Assembly: GCA_039583345.1 (NCBI GenBank) | Contig: JAZDSJ010000001.1 | Location: 1-64,000, forward strand | Origin: Tectiglobus diatomicola | GTDB taxonomy: Bacteria; Pseudomonadota; Alphaproteobacteria; Rhizobiales; Hyphomicrobiaceae | Reading direction: 5' to 3' | Length of the DNA stretch: 64,000 nt | In this document: positions 16,953 through 26,613 of the stretch, one piece after another | Layout of the letters: the number at the start of each line of letters is the position of its first letter | How positions within the stretch are numbered: position 1 is the first letter of the stretch | Position numbers and translations under genes: made by a program | Notes under the pieces: model-generated | Seen by the model: the letters and a program-made list of their open reading frames with translations, nothing else | What the model was told of the DNA's origin: nothing | The model's database searches: none

Positions 16953-19079
16953 TTACTTCATCCTCAGCATGTTACGGACAGCAAGGCCAATCAAAAAAAT
17001 TAATATCAATGATAATGTTTTTTGTATCATTGACCAGCTTGAAACCCAAAGAGGTATTATAGGTGTCTGGTTCCCTACATTATCCTCTACAATTCCGAAA
17101 AGACAACCGTAAGTTCTACGGGGACTTTCAGGACCGTTAATACCACCAAGCACAGAACCATTGACAGTTGCAAGATGCCATGCTTCGGATGTAACATTGG
17201 TTCCAGCTTGCATTTCTAAGTCGACCGGTTTTCTATTACCTCTTGTTACATTAGTACAAGGCACAGCGGTACCTAAGCCGGGTGTTACATAGGCCATCCA
17301 AGTGACAAACCACTCGTTTTTCTTCTGCTCGACTGTGCGACTCTCACCAAAATAAACTGCTGCTGAAATGAAGGTTAGTGCCAATAGCCAAATTAAGGGA
17401 AGTACAGCTGAGCGCCCGTAGTTTGATGTTAAACCGTAGGCAACGCCAAACCAAAACCTGAAAAAACTTCGCCACCCTGCCTGAGTGTTTAATGGTTTTG
17501 GAAAATACCAGTCACTTGCGAACCGTGCAGAACAAATCTCCATCGGAAAGAATATTTGTTCCCGCTCATGATCATGACCTTGTATAGCAAGGCGTTTAAG
17601 AGCGCGCCACCTTGCTGGCACATCAGGGTCACCTTCGGAAAAACTTTTAGACTGGTTTGACCACCTTTCACGCCAATTAGCACCCTCAGGTTCCACGTAT
17701 AAATTATCCAAACGTGGGGCTTCTTCAAAGTGCGCCTGAATAAAATCAGGTGCTCGCCAGAATTTAGCACCTGCTAGTGTGAACCCACGACTAGCATGAA
17801 TTGCAGCAAAGCTAGCTAGATCTTTGAAATGGGTCTCCTCAAAAGTTACATATTCATGAAACGTAGCTTGGTCAAAAGTAACCCGTTTTTCAAAAACAGT
17901 AAGATCTCTATCTGCTGAAGCTCTGTTAAACCAAGCATCACCTTCAAATTTAGCACTTTTAAAATCAGCTTCTCTACTGAATTTAGCGCTTCTGAAATAG
18001 GTGTCTCCTTTAAAAGTAGCACTTCTAAAAGAAGCAGATCCACTAAATGCTGCACTTCTAAAAGAGGCTGAGCTGCTAAACACCACAGTCCTAAATTTTG
18101 CAGCTCCGCCAAAAACTGCTCTGCGAAAGTCAGCAGCACCTTCAAATGTAGTAGTTCTAAAATCTGCGGCACCGCTAAATATTGTACTACTAAAATCCGC
18201 AGCTGTAATAAAATTGGCGTCTCTAAAGTCTGCATCTCCATTGAATGCTATGCTTCTAAAGTCAGTAGCACCGGAAAAATTTGCACTTCTAAAGCCAGCA
18301 CCCCGATTAAATGAAGCGGTTCTGAATGAGGTATCCCCGGTTAATAACGCACCACAAAAATCAGCAGAACCACTACACACGGCGCCAGTAAAATCGACTG
18401 CCGCACTAAAAACTGCACTTTTAAAGTTAGCACCTACATCAAATTCTACGCTCTTAAAATCAGCAGCACCATTGAAGGCTACGCTACCAAAGAAAGCTGC
18501 TCCATTAAATAATGAGCTACTAAAAAACGCAGCCTCATTAAACAAAGCGCCTCTGAACTTAGCAGCTCCATTAAATACTGTACCAGTAAAATATGCATCC
18601 CGTTTAAATTTCGTTCCTCTAAAATCTGATGTCCCTTTGAACGAAACTCGGGTAAAGTTAGCAGCACCATCGAATGTAGCTACCCTGAAATCACAAGGCT
18701 CACTGAACGATACGCTCCTAAAGTTAGCAGCTCCACCAAAATGGGCATTCCTAAAATTAGCTGTCTTACTAAAAGTAACACGAGTAAAGTTAGCATTCCA
18801 AGGGAATATCCAACCACTGAAGTCTATGTCTTCGTTAAAGTTGTAGGGCTCTTCCTTACTTGAGAACTCTATTGAAGCTTCATTCACCCAATCCCTTGTC
18901 TGGTCATTCTTAGGATCTATACCAAGATCTAAAGACCAAAGGCCCGTATCCTCCAATCTCTTACGCTTGGCGAACATTTCCTCTGCCCAGGCATTCCATT
19001 CTTCTCTACCCTTGCAGAATAGCTCGAGTGTTACGTTTCGCTTCATTGGATGCTTACTTACCAAAAAGCCGTTAATCAC
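16953..19079 (-). CDS. Pentapeptide-repeat membrane protein
   Basis: 708 residues in three parts. After about 85 residues comes a run of about 25 tandem ten-residue units of the type GAADFRSAxF (residues about 85-345), two pentapeptides each. These predict a four-sided right-handed beta-helix. A less regular stretch (VTFDQATFHEYVTFEETHF) leads to a conserved-looking module (RWRALKRLAIQGHDHEREQI) and hydrophobic segments near 560-580 and 685-705, so it is probably membrane-anchored by its C-terminal part. The start is a GTG at 19079, or an ATG at 19046 (MKRNVTLELF); neither has a clear binding site. The function of such proteins is generally unknown. It is flanked by noncoding DNA on both sides. 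Confidence 0.9.
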   Translation of the reverse strand: MINGFLVSKHPMKRNVTLELFCKGREEWNAWAEEMFAKRKRLEDTGLWSLDLGIDPKNDQTRDWVNEASIEFSSKEEPYNFNEDIDFSGWIFPWNANFTRVTFSKTANFRNAHFGGAANFRSVSFSEPCDFRVATFDGAANFTRVSFKGTSDFRGTKFKRDAYFTGTVFNGAAKFRGALFNEAAFFSSSLFNGAAFFGSVAFNGAADFKSVEFDVGANFKSAVFSAAVDFTGAVCSGSADFCGALLTGDTSFRTASFNRGAGFRSANFSGATDFRSIAFNGDADFRDANFITAADFSSTIFSGAADFRTTTFEGAADFRRAVFGGAAKFRTVVFSSSASFRSAAFSGSASFRSATFKGDTYFRSAKFSREADFKSAKFEGDAWFNRASADRDLTVFEKRVTFDQATFHEYVTFEETHFKDLASFAAIHASRGFTLAGAKFWRAPDFIQAHFEEAPRLDNLYVEPEGANWRERWSNQSKSFSEGDPDVPARWRALKRLAIQGHDHEREQIFFPMEICSARFASDWYFPKPLNTQAGWRSFFRFWFGVAYGLTSNYGRSAVLPLIWLLALTFISAAVYFGESRTVEQKKNEWFVTWMAYVTPGLGTAVPCTNVTRGNRKPVDLEMQAGTNVTSEAWHLATVNGSVLGGINGPESPRRTYGCLFGIVEDNVGNQTPIIPLWVSSWSMIQKTLSLILIFLIGLAVRNMLRMK

Positions 19080-19547
19080 GGCAGCTTAAATTTTAATTTA
19101 TTTCGTGTTGACTAGACTAGAGATCAAAATAATGTATCTGACACAACTATGTCTTATAGTAAAGTATCAAATATGGAGATCAGCCTTCAGAATTTTAAAA
19201 TATGCTTTTATCAAGAAGATTTATATTAAGACTTCCAGAGAAATAAAACAGTATGCGTATCTACAAATTGATAAATCTTAGTAAAGTTGATAACATTGTA
19301 GAATATCCATAAAATTTAAAAGAAAAGGTTTCAACATCACCAAAGAATATTTGGACCCAATTAAAATTTCAAGACTATCATCGCAAATTAATATGCGTGT
19401 TAGCAAGATATATAAAAGAGGCTGCATTTAAATTAGAGGAGATCCTAATTTCTTAGAATAGCCACTGTTAAGCCAAAAAATACGATAGATCGACTGCTGA
19501 AAACAAAAAAAGCGCAAAAAAGAAAGGTAGTGAGCACATATTTTGTT
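19080..19547. other. Noncoding tract between lolA and the pentapeptide-repeat gene
   Basis: AT-rich. On the minus strand a T-rich stretch just after lolA (TTTTTTGCGCTTTTTTTG) may end lolA transcription. An xth gene, common after lolA in relatives, is not recognisable here. Confidence 0.4.
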
Positions 19548-20303
19548 TCATCTAGCATCAGAGTTTGCAGCATCATGAAACAATGCCTTGCGCTTAAATA
19601 GGTCACTACTGATTACGTCAGGCCTTAATAGCTCAGAGACAGACACGCTTGTATTCTGTCCTTGACCATCTGTAGTGACCCAACCAAGTAGCGAAATTTT
19701 CGGATGAAGCGACATTATCACTTTAATCCTACCTACATTTTTTGCGCTTTTTTCTGCGATTTGAACTGAAATTTGAACCTCATTTACTTCGACGTTTAAT
19801 ATTCTAGCATCTTTTAAAAGGTCAACATTATCTCTTAATAAAATACGAAAAGGAGTATTGCTTAGCTCATAGACATCCTCATTACGTAAGTCAAGGTCTT
19901 GGATTGCTAAAAACCTACCATCCGAAATTATTACTTTCTTGCTCGGAGCAGAATAATCGAAACGAAACTTTCCTGGCTTTTGAACAAAAAACTTTCCTTT
20001 AGTCGTATTCGAGTTAGGATCAATCTGTACAAATCTTCCTTGTAGATTAGTAAGTCCATTAAAATAATTATCAATTACATTAACAGCATTAATTTGTTCT
20101 TGTGTAAGTGACTCAGAAGGGTCGATCTTGGTGTATGTTTTTACTTGACTTTCCCAATTACCACCCACAGGACTAGAAGATGAGACTTCTTTACTATGTG
20201 CATAAACTGAAAATCCTAATAACGAAGCCAGGATAAAAAAACCAGACTTTTTTAATGACATAGTTGATAAAAATAAATAGAAACTATTTGCTAGATGTTT
20301 CAT
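19548..20303 (-). CDS. lolA: Outer-membrane lipoprotein carrier LolA
   Basis: Periplasmic chaperone that ferries lipoproteins from LolCDE to the outer membrane. A signal peptide is visible (LKKSGFFILASLLGFSVYAH). Family markers include YFNGLTNLQGRFVQIDPNS, GKFFVQKPGKFRFDY, KKVIISDGRFLAIQDL and TTDGQGQNTSVSVSEL. The 251 residues include an N-terminal lead of 14 residues; an internal ATG (MSLKKSG) may be the true start, as it places the signal peptide normally. It follows ftsK on the same strand, the usual alphaproteobacterial order. Confidence 0.9.
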   Translation of the reverse strand: MKHLANSFYLFLSTMSLKKSGFFILASLLGFSVYAHSKEVSSSSPVGGNWESQVKTYTKIDPSESLTQEQINAVNVIDNYFNGLTNLQGRFVQIDPNSNTTKGKFFVQKPGKFRFDYSAPSKKVIISDGRFLAIQDLDLRNEDVYELSNTPFRILLRDNVDLLKDARILNVEVNEVQISVQIAEKSAKNVGRIKVIMSLHPKISLLGWVTTDGQGQNTSVSVSELLRPDVISSDLFKRKALFHDAANSDAR

Positions 20304-20539
20304 ATAGCACTCACTACATTAAGTTGACACTACTTATCAGTTTGATCTCACCTGGGAACAGAGCCTTTGTGCCAGAGCACATACGCGTTAAAATTGACAC
20401 ATACTAGTACATAATAATTCTATATTATTCGTTGCTCTATACCAGTCTTGTTCTTAATACAAGTATAAAAGATTAATTATAATTTAATAGACTGACAACA
20501 TAGCTTGTTAGAATCTACGAATGATGTCCAAGCGATTTT

Positions 20540-23041
20540 TCAAGATGAATTTTCATAGTTAATATTTGATAAGTTATCTGTACCATCTAAACTTTTCAGT
20601 AAATCTAATCCTAACTTATTATCTTGTGATATTTTTTTTTGTAGATCTACTGAAGATGGAGATCCTTTTTCTTGAGTTGAGATAAATGATTTTTTTGGTG
20701 AACTCTCAATTTCGTAATTATTTGTTTTTGGCTCTATCAACATCATCAAATCAGAATCGTAATTTTGTCGCCCTTGCTTGCTTAGCGTATGAACAACAGC
20801 CTCGACTTCATCATCGGAAACAAAAGGTCCGTGTGCACGTATCATTGAATTACTACCATTGGCAAAAAGAAGGTCACCTTGTCCAAGAAGTTGTTCAGCC
20901 CCTGAACAGTTGACAATTGTTCGACTATCAATTTTTGAGGCTACCTTATAGGCCAAGCGCGTAGGAAAATTAGCTTTAATCGTGCCTGTAACTACATCTA
21001 CTGAAGGGCGCTGTGTTGCCATGATGAGATGCAGACCTGCAGCACGAGCCATTTGCGACAAGCGCTTGATCAAAATGTCAACTTCTTTACCAGCAACAGC
21101 CATTAGGTCGGCAAATTCATCGACGATGATCACGATGTATGGCATTGGCTCGAAATTAAGCAACTTGTCTCGAAACTGTGTCTCTCCAGTATCTTGGTCA
21201 AATCCCACATGAATTTTTTGTTTAAGAGGTGTCCCAGTCCTATTTGCCTCTCGGACACGGTTATTAAAGACTTCAATTGAGCGAGCGCCAATCTCAGTCA
21301 TTTTTCTGTAACGATCTTCCATCTGCCTAATAGCCCATTGTAATGCAAGCACCGCAACAGAAGGATCCGTTATCACCGGTGATAACAAATGTGGAATTCC
21401 ATTATAAGCGGAAAGCTCTAGCATTTTAGGGTCAATCATAAGCAGTCTACAATCATCAGGAGATTTTTGGTATAGCAGAGATAGTATCATTGCATTTATA
21501 CCAACAGATTTTCCCGAACCTGTTGTTCCTGCAACAAGCAGGTGAGGCATTCGCGTTAGATCCGCAAGCACCGGCCTGTCATCTATACCTTTACCAAGAG
21601 CCAAAGGCAGCCGTGCATCACAGTTGTTGTAATCTTGACTCTCGAAAACATCTCGTAAGAAAACTTTTTCTCTAATTTCATTTGGCAATTCGATACCAAT
21701 CGCATTACGTCCTGGGATCACCGCAATGCGTGTACTTTCGCAACTCATTGAGCGAGCAATATCATCTGCGAGTGAAATAACACGAGATGACTTAGTGCCA
21801 GGTGCAGGTTCAAATTCAAATAATGTAACCACAGGACCTGGCTGAATATTTAATATTTTACCTTTAACGCGAAAATCTTTTAGTACTAATGTCAAGCTCT
21901 CCGCGATTTGGTTTAGCTCAACTTTTTGGTCTGTCACAGAATTACTATCCGTTAGTGCTAAAGGCGATTGCAAATCATCTAGACTTGGCCTTTGGTACTC
22001 TACGGGACATTGATTATTTCTTTTATATTTTTCTTTATCGCTAGAAAAAACTCGATTTGTTGTTCTGCTCTTGTAATCTGATTTTTTACTTATACCCCCA
22101 TTTAGCTGCAACGAAGTGTGATCAAGAAACTTAAAAGATAACCCGTTATTTGGTGAAAAACGTTGCGCTATTTTTCGGGTTGATAATCTCTCGCACTCTG
22201 AAGGAAGTCCCTGTGTTTGATTAACGTTATTTTTTAAAGAATTATCAAAACAACTCTCTCCGAGGTCGAAAAGTAATTTATTTGGATTTGGAGGGTTAGT
22301 GTCGAATTTATTGAAATTTGCAACCTTAGTTCTTGAGGTCTTTAAATTAGTTAAGTCGAAATTGAGTTGCGATGAATTTTTTAATAATTGTCGTGATTCA
22401 TCCTCAATGTTGAATTTTGGACAAGTTGGGATTTTTTTATAAGTAGATTGTACTTTCTTAAAATAATTCCCATAGTTAAATCCCACTGCACAAATAAAAG
22501 ATAAACTGCCAAGTATCAGCATGCTCAGCCCTGCTGTAAGACCACCTGTCTGACCTATCCAAGCCGTAATGATACTAGCCAACAAATTATAGCTAACATC
22601 GCCTAAAGCTCCACCATAACCATGCGAAAATACCCAGCGACTGTTGACATATATAGAAGATAGACTACCAGAAATTGTTATAAGTGATAAGATTGCTAAA
22701 ATGCTTCTTACACGAAATCTATCAACTTGTTCTGCTACAGAAAGTTCTGCACCCCAAATTGTGAGAAAAGTTAAAATAACCACTGAGCTGAGACCAAAAA
22801 TCTGCAGCAATAGATCAGCTATTGTCGCACCAAACGGTCCTATTAAATTAGCAGGCTTGATACTACCAATTGTACTTAAACTAGGGTCTTCAACAGACCA
22901 AGTCAGAAGCGACAGCCATAATAAAATTGCAGCAGAAACAACAAAGATGCCACATAGTTGTAATGACCAACAAATAAGTATTTTTTTTACTTTACTCGGC
23001 AAAAATTGCTGCGAATTTTGATTAGAAAGCTCATTTGACAT
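20540..23041 (-). CDS. ftsK: DNA translocase FtsK lacking a recognisable gamma domain
   Basis: Septal DNA pump that clears chromosome ends during division. The N-terminal 200 residues hold four membrane segments, followed by a polar linker (about 200-370). The motor has the alpha domain and RecA-like core: HLLVAGTTGSGKSVGINAM (Walker A near 505-512), MIDPKMLELSAYNGIPHLL, YIVIIVDEFADLM and HLIMATQRPSVDVVTGTIK. After FVSDDEVEAVVHTL the protein ends in a polar, low-complexity tail (IEPKTNNYEIESSPKKSF). The winged-helix gamma domain (DxLYxQAVxxV...STSxxQRxxxIGYNRA) that reads KOPS and activates XerD is missing. 833 residues. Confidence 0.93.
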   Translation of the reverse strand: MSNELSNQNSQQFLPSKVKKILICWSLQLCGIFVVSAAILLWLSLLTWSVEDPSLSTIGSIKPANLIGPFGATIADLLLQIFGLSSVVILTFLTIWGAELSVAEQVDRFRVRSILAILSLITISGSLSSIYVNSRWVFSHGYGGALGDVSYNLLASIITAWIGQTGGLTAGLSMLILGSLSFICAVGFNYGNYFKKVQSTYKKIPTCPKFNIEDESRQLLKNSSQLNFDLTNLKTSRTKVANFNKFDTNPPNPNKLLFDLGESCFDNSLKNNVNQTQGLPSECERLSTRKIAQRFSPNNGLSFKFLDHTSLQLNGGISKKSDYKSRTTNRVFSSDKEKYKRNNQCPVEYQRPSLDDLQSPLALTDSNSVTDQKVELNQIAESLTLVLKDFRVKGKILNIQPGPVVTLFEFEPAPGTKSSRVISLADDIARSMSCESTRIAVIPGRNAIGIELPNEIREKVFLRDVFESQDYNNCDARLPLALGKGIDDRPVLADLTRMPHLLVAGTTGSGKSVGINAMILSLLYQKSPDDCRLLMIDPKMLELSAYNGIPHLLSPVITDPSVAVLALQWAIRQMEDRYRKMTEIGARSIEVFNNRVREANRTGTPLKQKIHVGFDQDTGETQFRDKLLNFEPMPYIVIIVDEFADLMAVAGKEVDILIKRLSQMARAAGLHLIMATQRPSVDVVTGTIKANFPTRLAYKVASKIDSRTIVNCSGAEQLLGQGDLLFANGSNSMIRAHGPFVSDDEVEAVVHTLSKQGRQNYDSDLMMLIEPKTNNYEIESSPKKSFISTQEKGSPSSVDLQKKISQDNKLGLDLLKSLDGTDNLSNINYENSS

Positions 23042-23646
23042 AACGCAGGACCAACTAAACAGTTCTATAAAATATTACAATGGCACGCCTTAATCAGCGC
23101 ATATGCTAAATATATTATTATGTTAATCTTGATTTTTAGTTAGCGACATGCTTCGATTTGGATAAATATTTTTTCAAAAGTTTTGTAACAATTTAAGACC
23201 CATCCAACATTGGACTTGACCCTTAAAGTCCATTTTTTTAATAGAATTTTACCACTACGCATTAGAAAAAATACACATACTATTTCTACTTTCAATATTG
23301 GGATAATATTAATTTTAGGCATAGACGTAATTAACGTAATTTACCAACAACCATTATAGTATGTTTTAAGATGTGCTAGCTCTTCTTTCGTTTTGGCTAT
23401 TATTGTAATTTATATGACAAAAATTCATTAGGAATTTGGAATAAAGTTATTATAGTTTGTATATGAAGATACTACACTGGTGAGATCCTAAAAAACCACC
23501 TGCATGACAGTTATTAAATATAAACTGGAAAAAGGGTTACTTAAAAAACTACCAGCATGGTATTTACCAAACTTCAATGCAGTTAACATTTAGACTTATT
23601 AAAAAACTAAAAATAATTTACTCTGCTGAGAGCTTACAGCGCTAAA
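23042..23646. other. Divergent noncoding tract between ftsK and crtB
   Basis: 605 AT-rich bases with no convincing gene. I searched for a crtI remnant next to crtB and found none. A 60-codon minus frame (23140-23322) has no support. Confidence 0.4.
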
Positions 23647-24603
23647 GTGAAATTTTCTTATGAAGTAGATTTGATGCCGTATTTAAACCCAAATTCATTT
23701 GAATATCTCGTTAAATTTAGCCAAGAGAGAATTGAAAAGGGCTCTAAAAGTTTTACTGCTGCTGCCAGATTATTTCCTCAAGAAACACGTTCTAGCGTGT
23801 ATATGCTTTATGCGTGGTGCAGGCATTGCGATGATATCATTGATGGTCAGTATCTAGGTCACGAAGATACCTACAGAGAAGTACCAATAGGCATAGATGC
23901 GCAAGCGGCAGTTGAAGCTCTTGCATATAAAACACAACGCGCTTGCGCAGGTTATGCCGATGAACCGGTTTTTCGTGGACTAGCAGCAATCACTGAAAAG
24001 CACAGCATACCGGAAAAATATCCACTAGATCTTATTGCAGGATTTAAAATGGATACTGAGGGATACCGTTATGTGACAATCAATGACACGCTGAAATATT
24101 GTTATCATGTAGCCGGAGTTGTTGGTATCATCATAGCTATGATAATAGGGACTAAGGAGCGCGTAGCACTCGAACGCGCATGCGACCTAGGCATAGGGTT
24201 CCAGCTCACTAATATAGCCCGTGATATTGTTCAAGATCACATGCGAAACCGTATCTATATTCCTCAAAATTGGTTAGAGGAAGCTGGCTTAATGCAAACT
24301 TCAATGATTGAACCACAAAATAGAGTTTTACTGGCAAAAGTTGTTCGACGTTTGTTGGATACTTCTGAGATTTATTATCAATCAGCTAAATGTGGTTTAG
24401 CACATCTTCCTTTCCGTTCAGCCTGGGCAGTAGGTACAGCGCTCAAAGTGTATCGCACAATAGGCTTGGAAGTACGTCGCCGTGGCTCCCACGCCTGGGA
24501 CAAGAAGATTAGTACAAATGGAATCACCAAGTTTGGGGGCACTGTCTCCGGCTTAACGCTTGCTCTTAAATCACGCAGCGCGCGTAAAAAAGCGCAGGAG
24601 TAA
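23647..24603 (+). CDS. crtB: Phytoene/squalene synthase family protein, most like phytoene synthase
   Basis: Head-to-head prenyl synthase that condenses two geranylgeranyl diphosphates. The first aspartate-rich motif is YAWCRHCDDIIDGQ and the second is LTNIARDIVQDHMRNRIYIP. GFKMDTEGYRY and CYHVAGVVG are also typical, and the C-terminal RRRGSHAWDKK is a CrtB feature. 318 residues is normal. The start is GTG 23647 or ATG 23674. No other carotenoid or hopanoid gene is in the window, so the pathway cannot be shown; HpnC/HpnD-type squalene synthesis is the alternative. Confidence 0.82.
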   Translation: MKFSYEVDLMPYLNPNSFEYLVKFSQERIEKGSKSFTAAARLFPQETRSSVYMLYAWCRHCDDIIDGQYLGHEDTYREVPIGIDAQAAVEALAYKTQRACAGYADEPVFRGLAAITEKHSIPEKYPLDLIAGFKMDTEGYRYVTINDTLKYCYHVAGVVGIIIAMIIGTKERVALERACDLGIGFQLTNIARDIVQDHMRNRIYIPQNWLEEAGLMQTSMIEPQNRVLLAKVVRRLLDTSEIYYQSAKCGLAHLPFRSAWAVGTALKVYRTIGLEVRRRGSHAWDKKISTNGITKFGGTVSGLTLALKSRSARKKAQE

Positions 24604-25239
24604 TGTTCGCAAAAGGTTTTTGGTGATACATATAAGCAATTACTTTTACAATAATATCATACCACTAATCTGTAAAAAATTATTACTATTTATTTTGGTA
24701 TTCCTCACTCCCCTTACATTCAAAATGACTTTTCTATAGTTGTTTACTGAGGCAACTTAAATGCATTTGATAAAAATAGCTTCATAGTAATGCGTCACGT
24801 CCCTTGATGATTTTTACAGTTCGGGAAACTTTTATTTATTCTAACCTTGACACATCAAGTCGTCTTAGAGAACTCACATTACAACTTAATTAGAAATATA
24901 ACCACGCGTGTAATCTGTAATTCAGCATTAGTTTTATCTAAGACCTTGCTGATCATTTATCGTAAGCTAGAAATCATATGTTCGTTGAAAAGCTGAGATC
25001 TATGGATTAACTGATCTAGAGCTATAGCTCAAAGATAGGGATTAGAATTCAACTCTGGCCAAGCAGTTACGCTCTGAAGTAGGTTAACCTGATTTATTAT
25101 GTATGGTATGACTGTGATAATTGTTGCTCGATTAGACATCTATAAAATATAAAGTACATAAATCTGCTTACAAGGATGACAATCATCTGGAATTAAAATA
25201 ATACATGGCATCAAAGTTTGAGACAGGAGACAAATCACC
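24604..25239. other. Noncoding tract between crtB and cinA
   Basis: 636 bases without an open frame or recognisable fragment. The end carries the cinA binding site AGGAGA. Confidence 0.4.
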
Positions 25240-26463
25240 GTGCGCTGTGAAATAGTTGCAATTGGTACAGAGCTTTTACTTGGTATTATCCCTGATACCA
25301 ACTCTTCTTGGATAAGCGAACAATTAGCTCTAAACGGTATTGATTCACATTTTCAGGCTAAAGTTGGTGACAACCCCGAACGCATTGAGGCTTGCCTTAG
25401 GATAGCTCTTGAACGATCAGATGTTGTTATCTGCTGCGGCGGATTAGGACCAACACAGGATGACATAACGCGAAATGTGCTGGCCAAAATAATGGGTGCT
25501 GAAATGCGCCAAGATGAAACAATTGTAGCTGAACTCAAGAAGCGCTTTGCAGCTAAAGGGCAAGAAATGCCGATAAATAATCTATGCCAGGCTGACATTC
25601 CAATCGGTGCGAGCATTATGGGTCAGATGCCTGGCACCGCTCCAGGTCTTATATGCCCGATCAAAAATAAGATTATTTACGCAGTTCCTGGAGTACCCCA
25701 CGAAATGCGTGCCATGGTAGAGGGCACAGTACTTCCTGACATGCGCAAACACACCGTCACAAACGGCATCATTCGCTCAAGGACCCTAAGAACGTGGGGA
25801 ATAAGCGAATCTAGATTGGCCGAACTTTTACAAGAACGTATTGATGACCTTGACCGAACAAATGATGCAACTCTGGCTTTTCAGGCAAGCGGAATTGACG
25901 GTATAAAGATTCGTATAACGACAAAAGCTAACTGCGAATCAGAGGCTATTGCAAAGTTAGAAGTCCAAGATAGCAAAATACGTCCCATACTAGGTAGCAG
26001 TGTCTTCGGCATTGATAATGAAACTATGGAATGCGCAGTTTTAAAATTACTGCAAAAAAAAGGGCTCACCTTAGCGGTTGCTGAAACTTTAACTGGCGGT
26101 CTCCTCTCCGCCCGCATGACACATGCAGATCCTAAAATGAAGACATTTATTGGCGGTTGTATTCTATCAAACATACAGTTACCGGACTGTGCTCAACAAA
26201 TGGAAATAAAGTCGCGTGCAATTAACTGTGCTGAGTACGCTAGAAAAAGCCTTGGTGCAGATGTAAGCATATCTGCGTTGGAACCTACATCCAATGACAT
26301 GGAACCAGCTGGTACGGTGATTACAGCAATAACAACTAATAAGTATAAGTATTCAAATAAATTGGTTTTTCACCCCATCCGTGAAAACATTCGTAAGCTT
26401 AGTGTCATAAGCCTTTTAGACGAATTACGAAAGGCCTTAATATCTAATCAGCAATGGACTTAA
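25240..26463 (+). CDS. cinA: CinA-family protein with degenerate C-terminal amidohydrolase domain
   Basis: The N-terminal molybdopterin-binding-like COG1058 domain (1-170) is intact: EIVAIGTELLLGIIPDTNSS, CCGGLGPTQDDITR, and AVPGVPHEMRAM. It has ADP-ribose pyrophosphatase activity in studied members. The C-terminal PncC-like domain (about 270-400), which deamidates NMN, has lost its active site: the motif AESCTGG reads AETLTGG, YSNEAK reads LSNIQL, and GIAGP reads ALEPT. So the catalytic Ser and Lys are both changed. GTG start with AGGAGA 10 nt upstream. The length of 407 is near normal. Confidence 0.9.
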   Translation: MRCEIVAIGTELLLGIIPDTNSSWISEQLALNGIDSHFQAKVGDNPERIEACLRIALERSDVVICCGGLGPTQDDITRNVLAKIMGAEMRQDETIVAELKKRFAAKGQEMPINNLCQADIPIGASIMGQMPGTAPGLICPIKNKIIYAVPGVPHEMRAMVEGTVLPDMRKHTVTNGIIRSRTLRTWGISESRLAELLQERIDDLDRTNDATLAFQASGIDGIKIRITTKANCESEAIAKLEVQDSKIRPILGSSVFGIDNETMECAVLKLLQKKGLTLAVAETLTGGLLSARMTHADPKMKTFIGGCILSNIQLPDCAQQMEIKSRAINCAEYARKSLGADVSISALEPTSNDMEPAGTVITAITTNKYKYSNKLVFHPIRENIRKLSVISLLDELRKALISNQQWT

Positions 26464-26613
26464 TTACTTTAGCTATGATTAGCTTACTTCATATAGTCTA
26501 GAAAATAATTAGCAAAGCAACTTTTTAATTAAGTTTAACTTCTTCAAAGTAATTCAACAAATTTCTATATCAATAACTATTATAAAGTATTTATTAGTCC
26601 GAAAGTAGATATT

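Noticed and set aside
18001..18846. 281-codon plus-strand frame
   Set aside because: It is antisense to the tandem repeats of the pentapeptide-repeat gene; its periodic Leu-Lys-Ala sequence is a mirror of those repeats.
23140..23322. 60-codon minus-strand frame near ftsK
   Set aside because: No binding site and no similarity to known proteins; length expected by chance.
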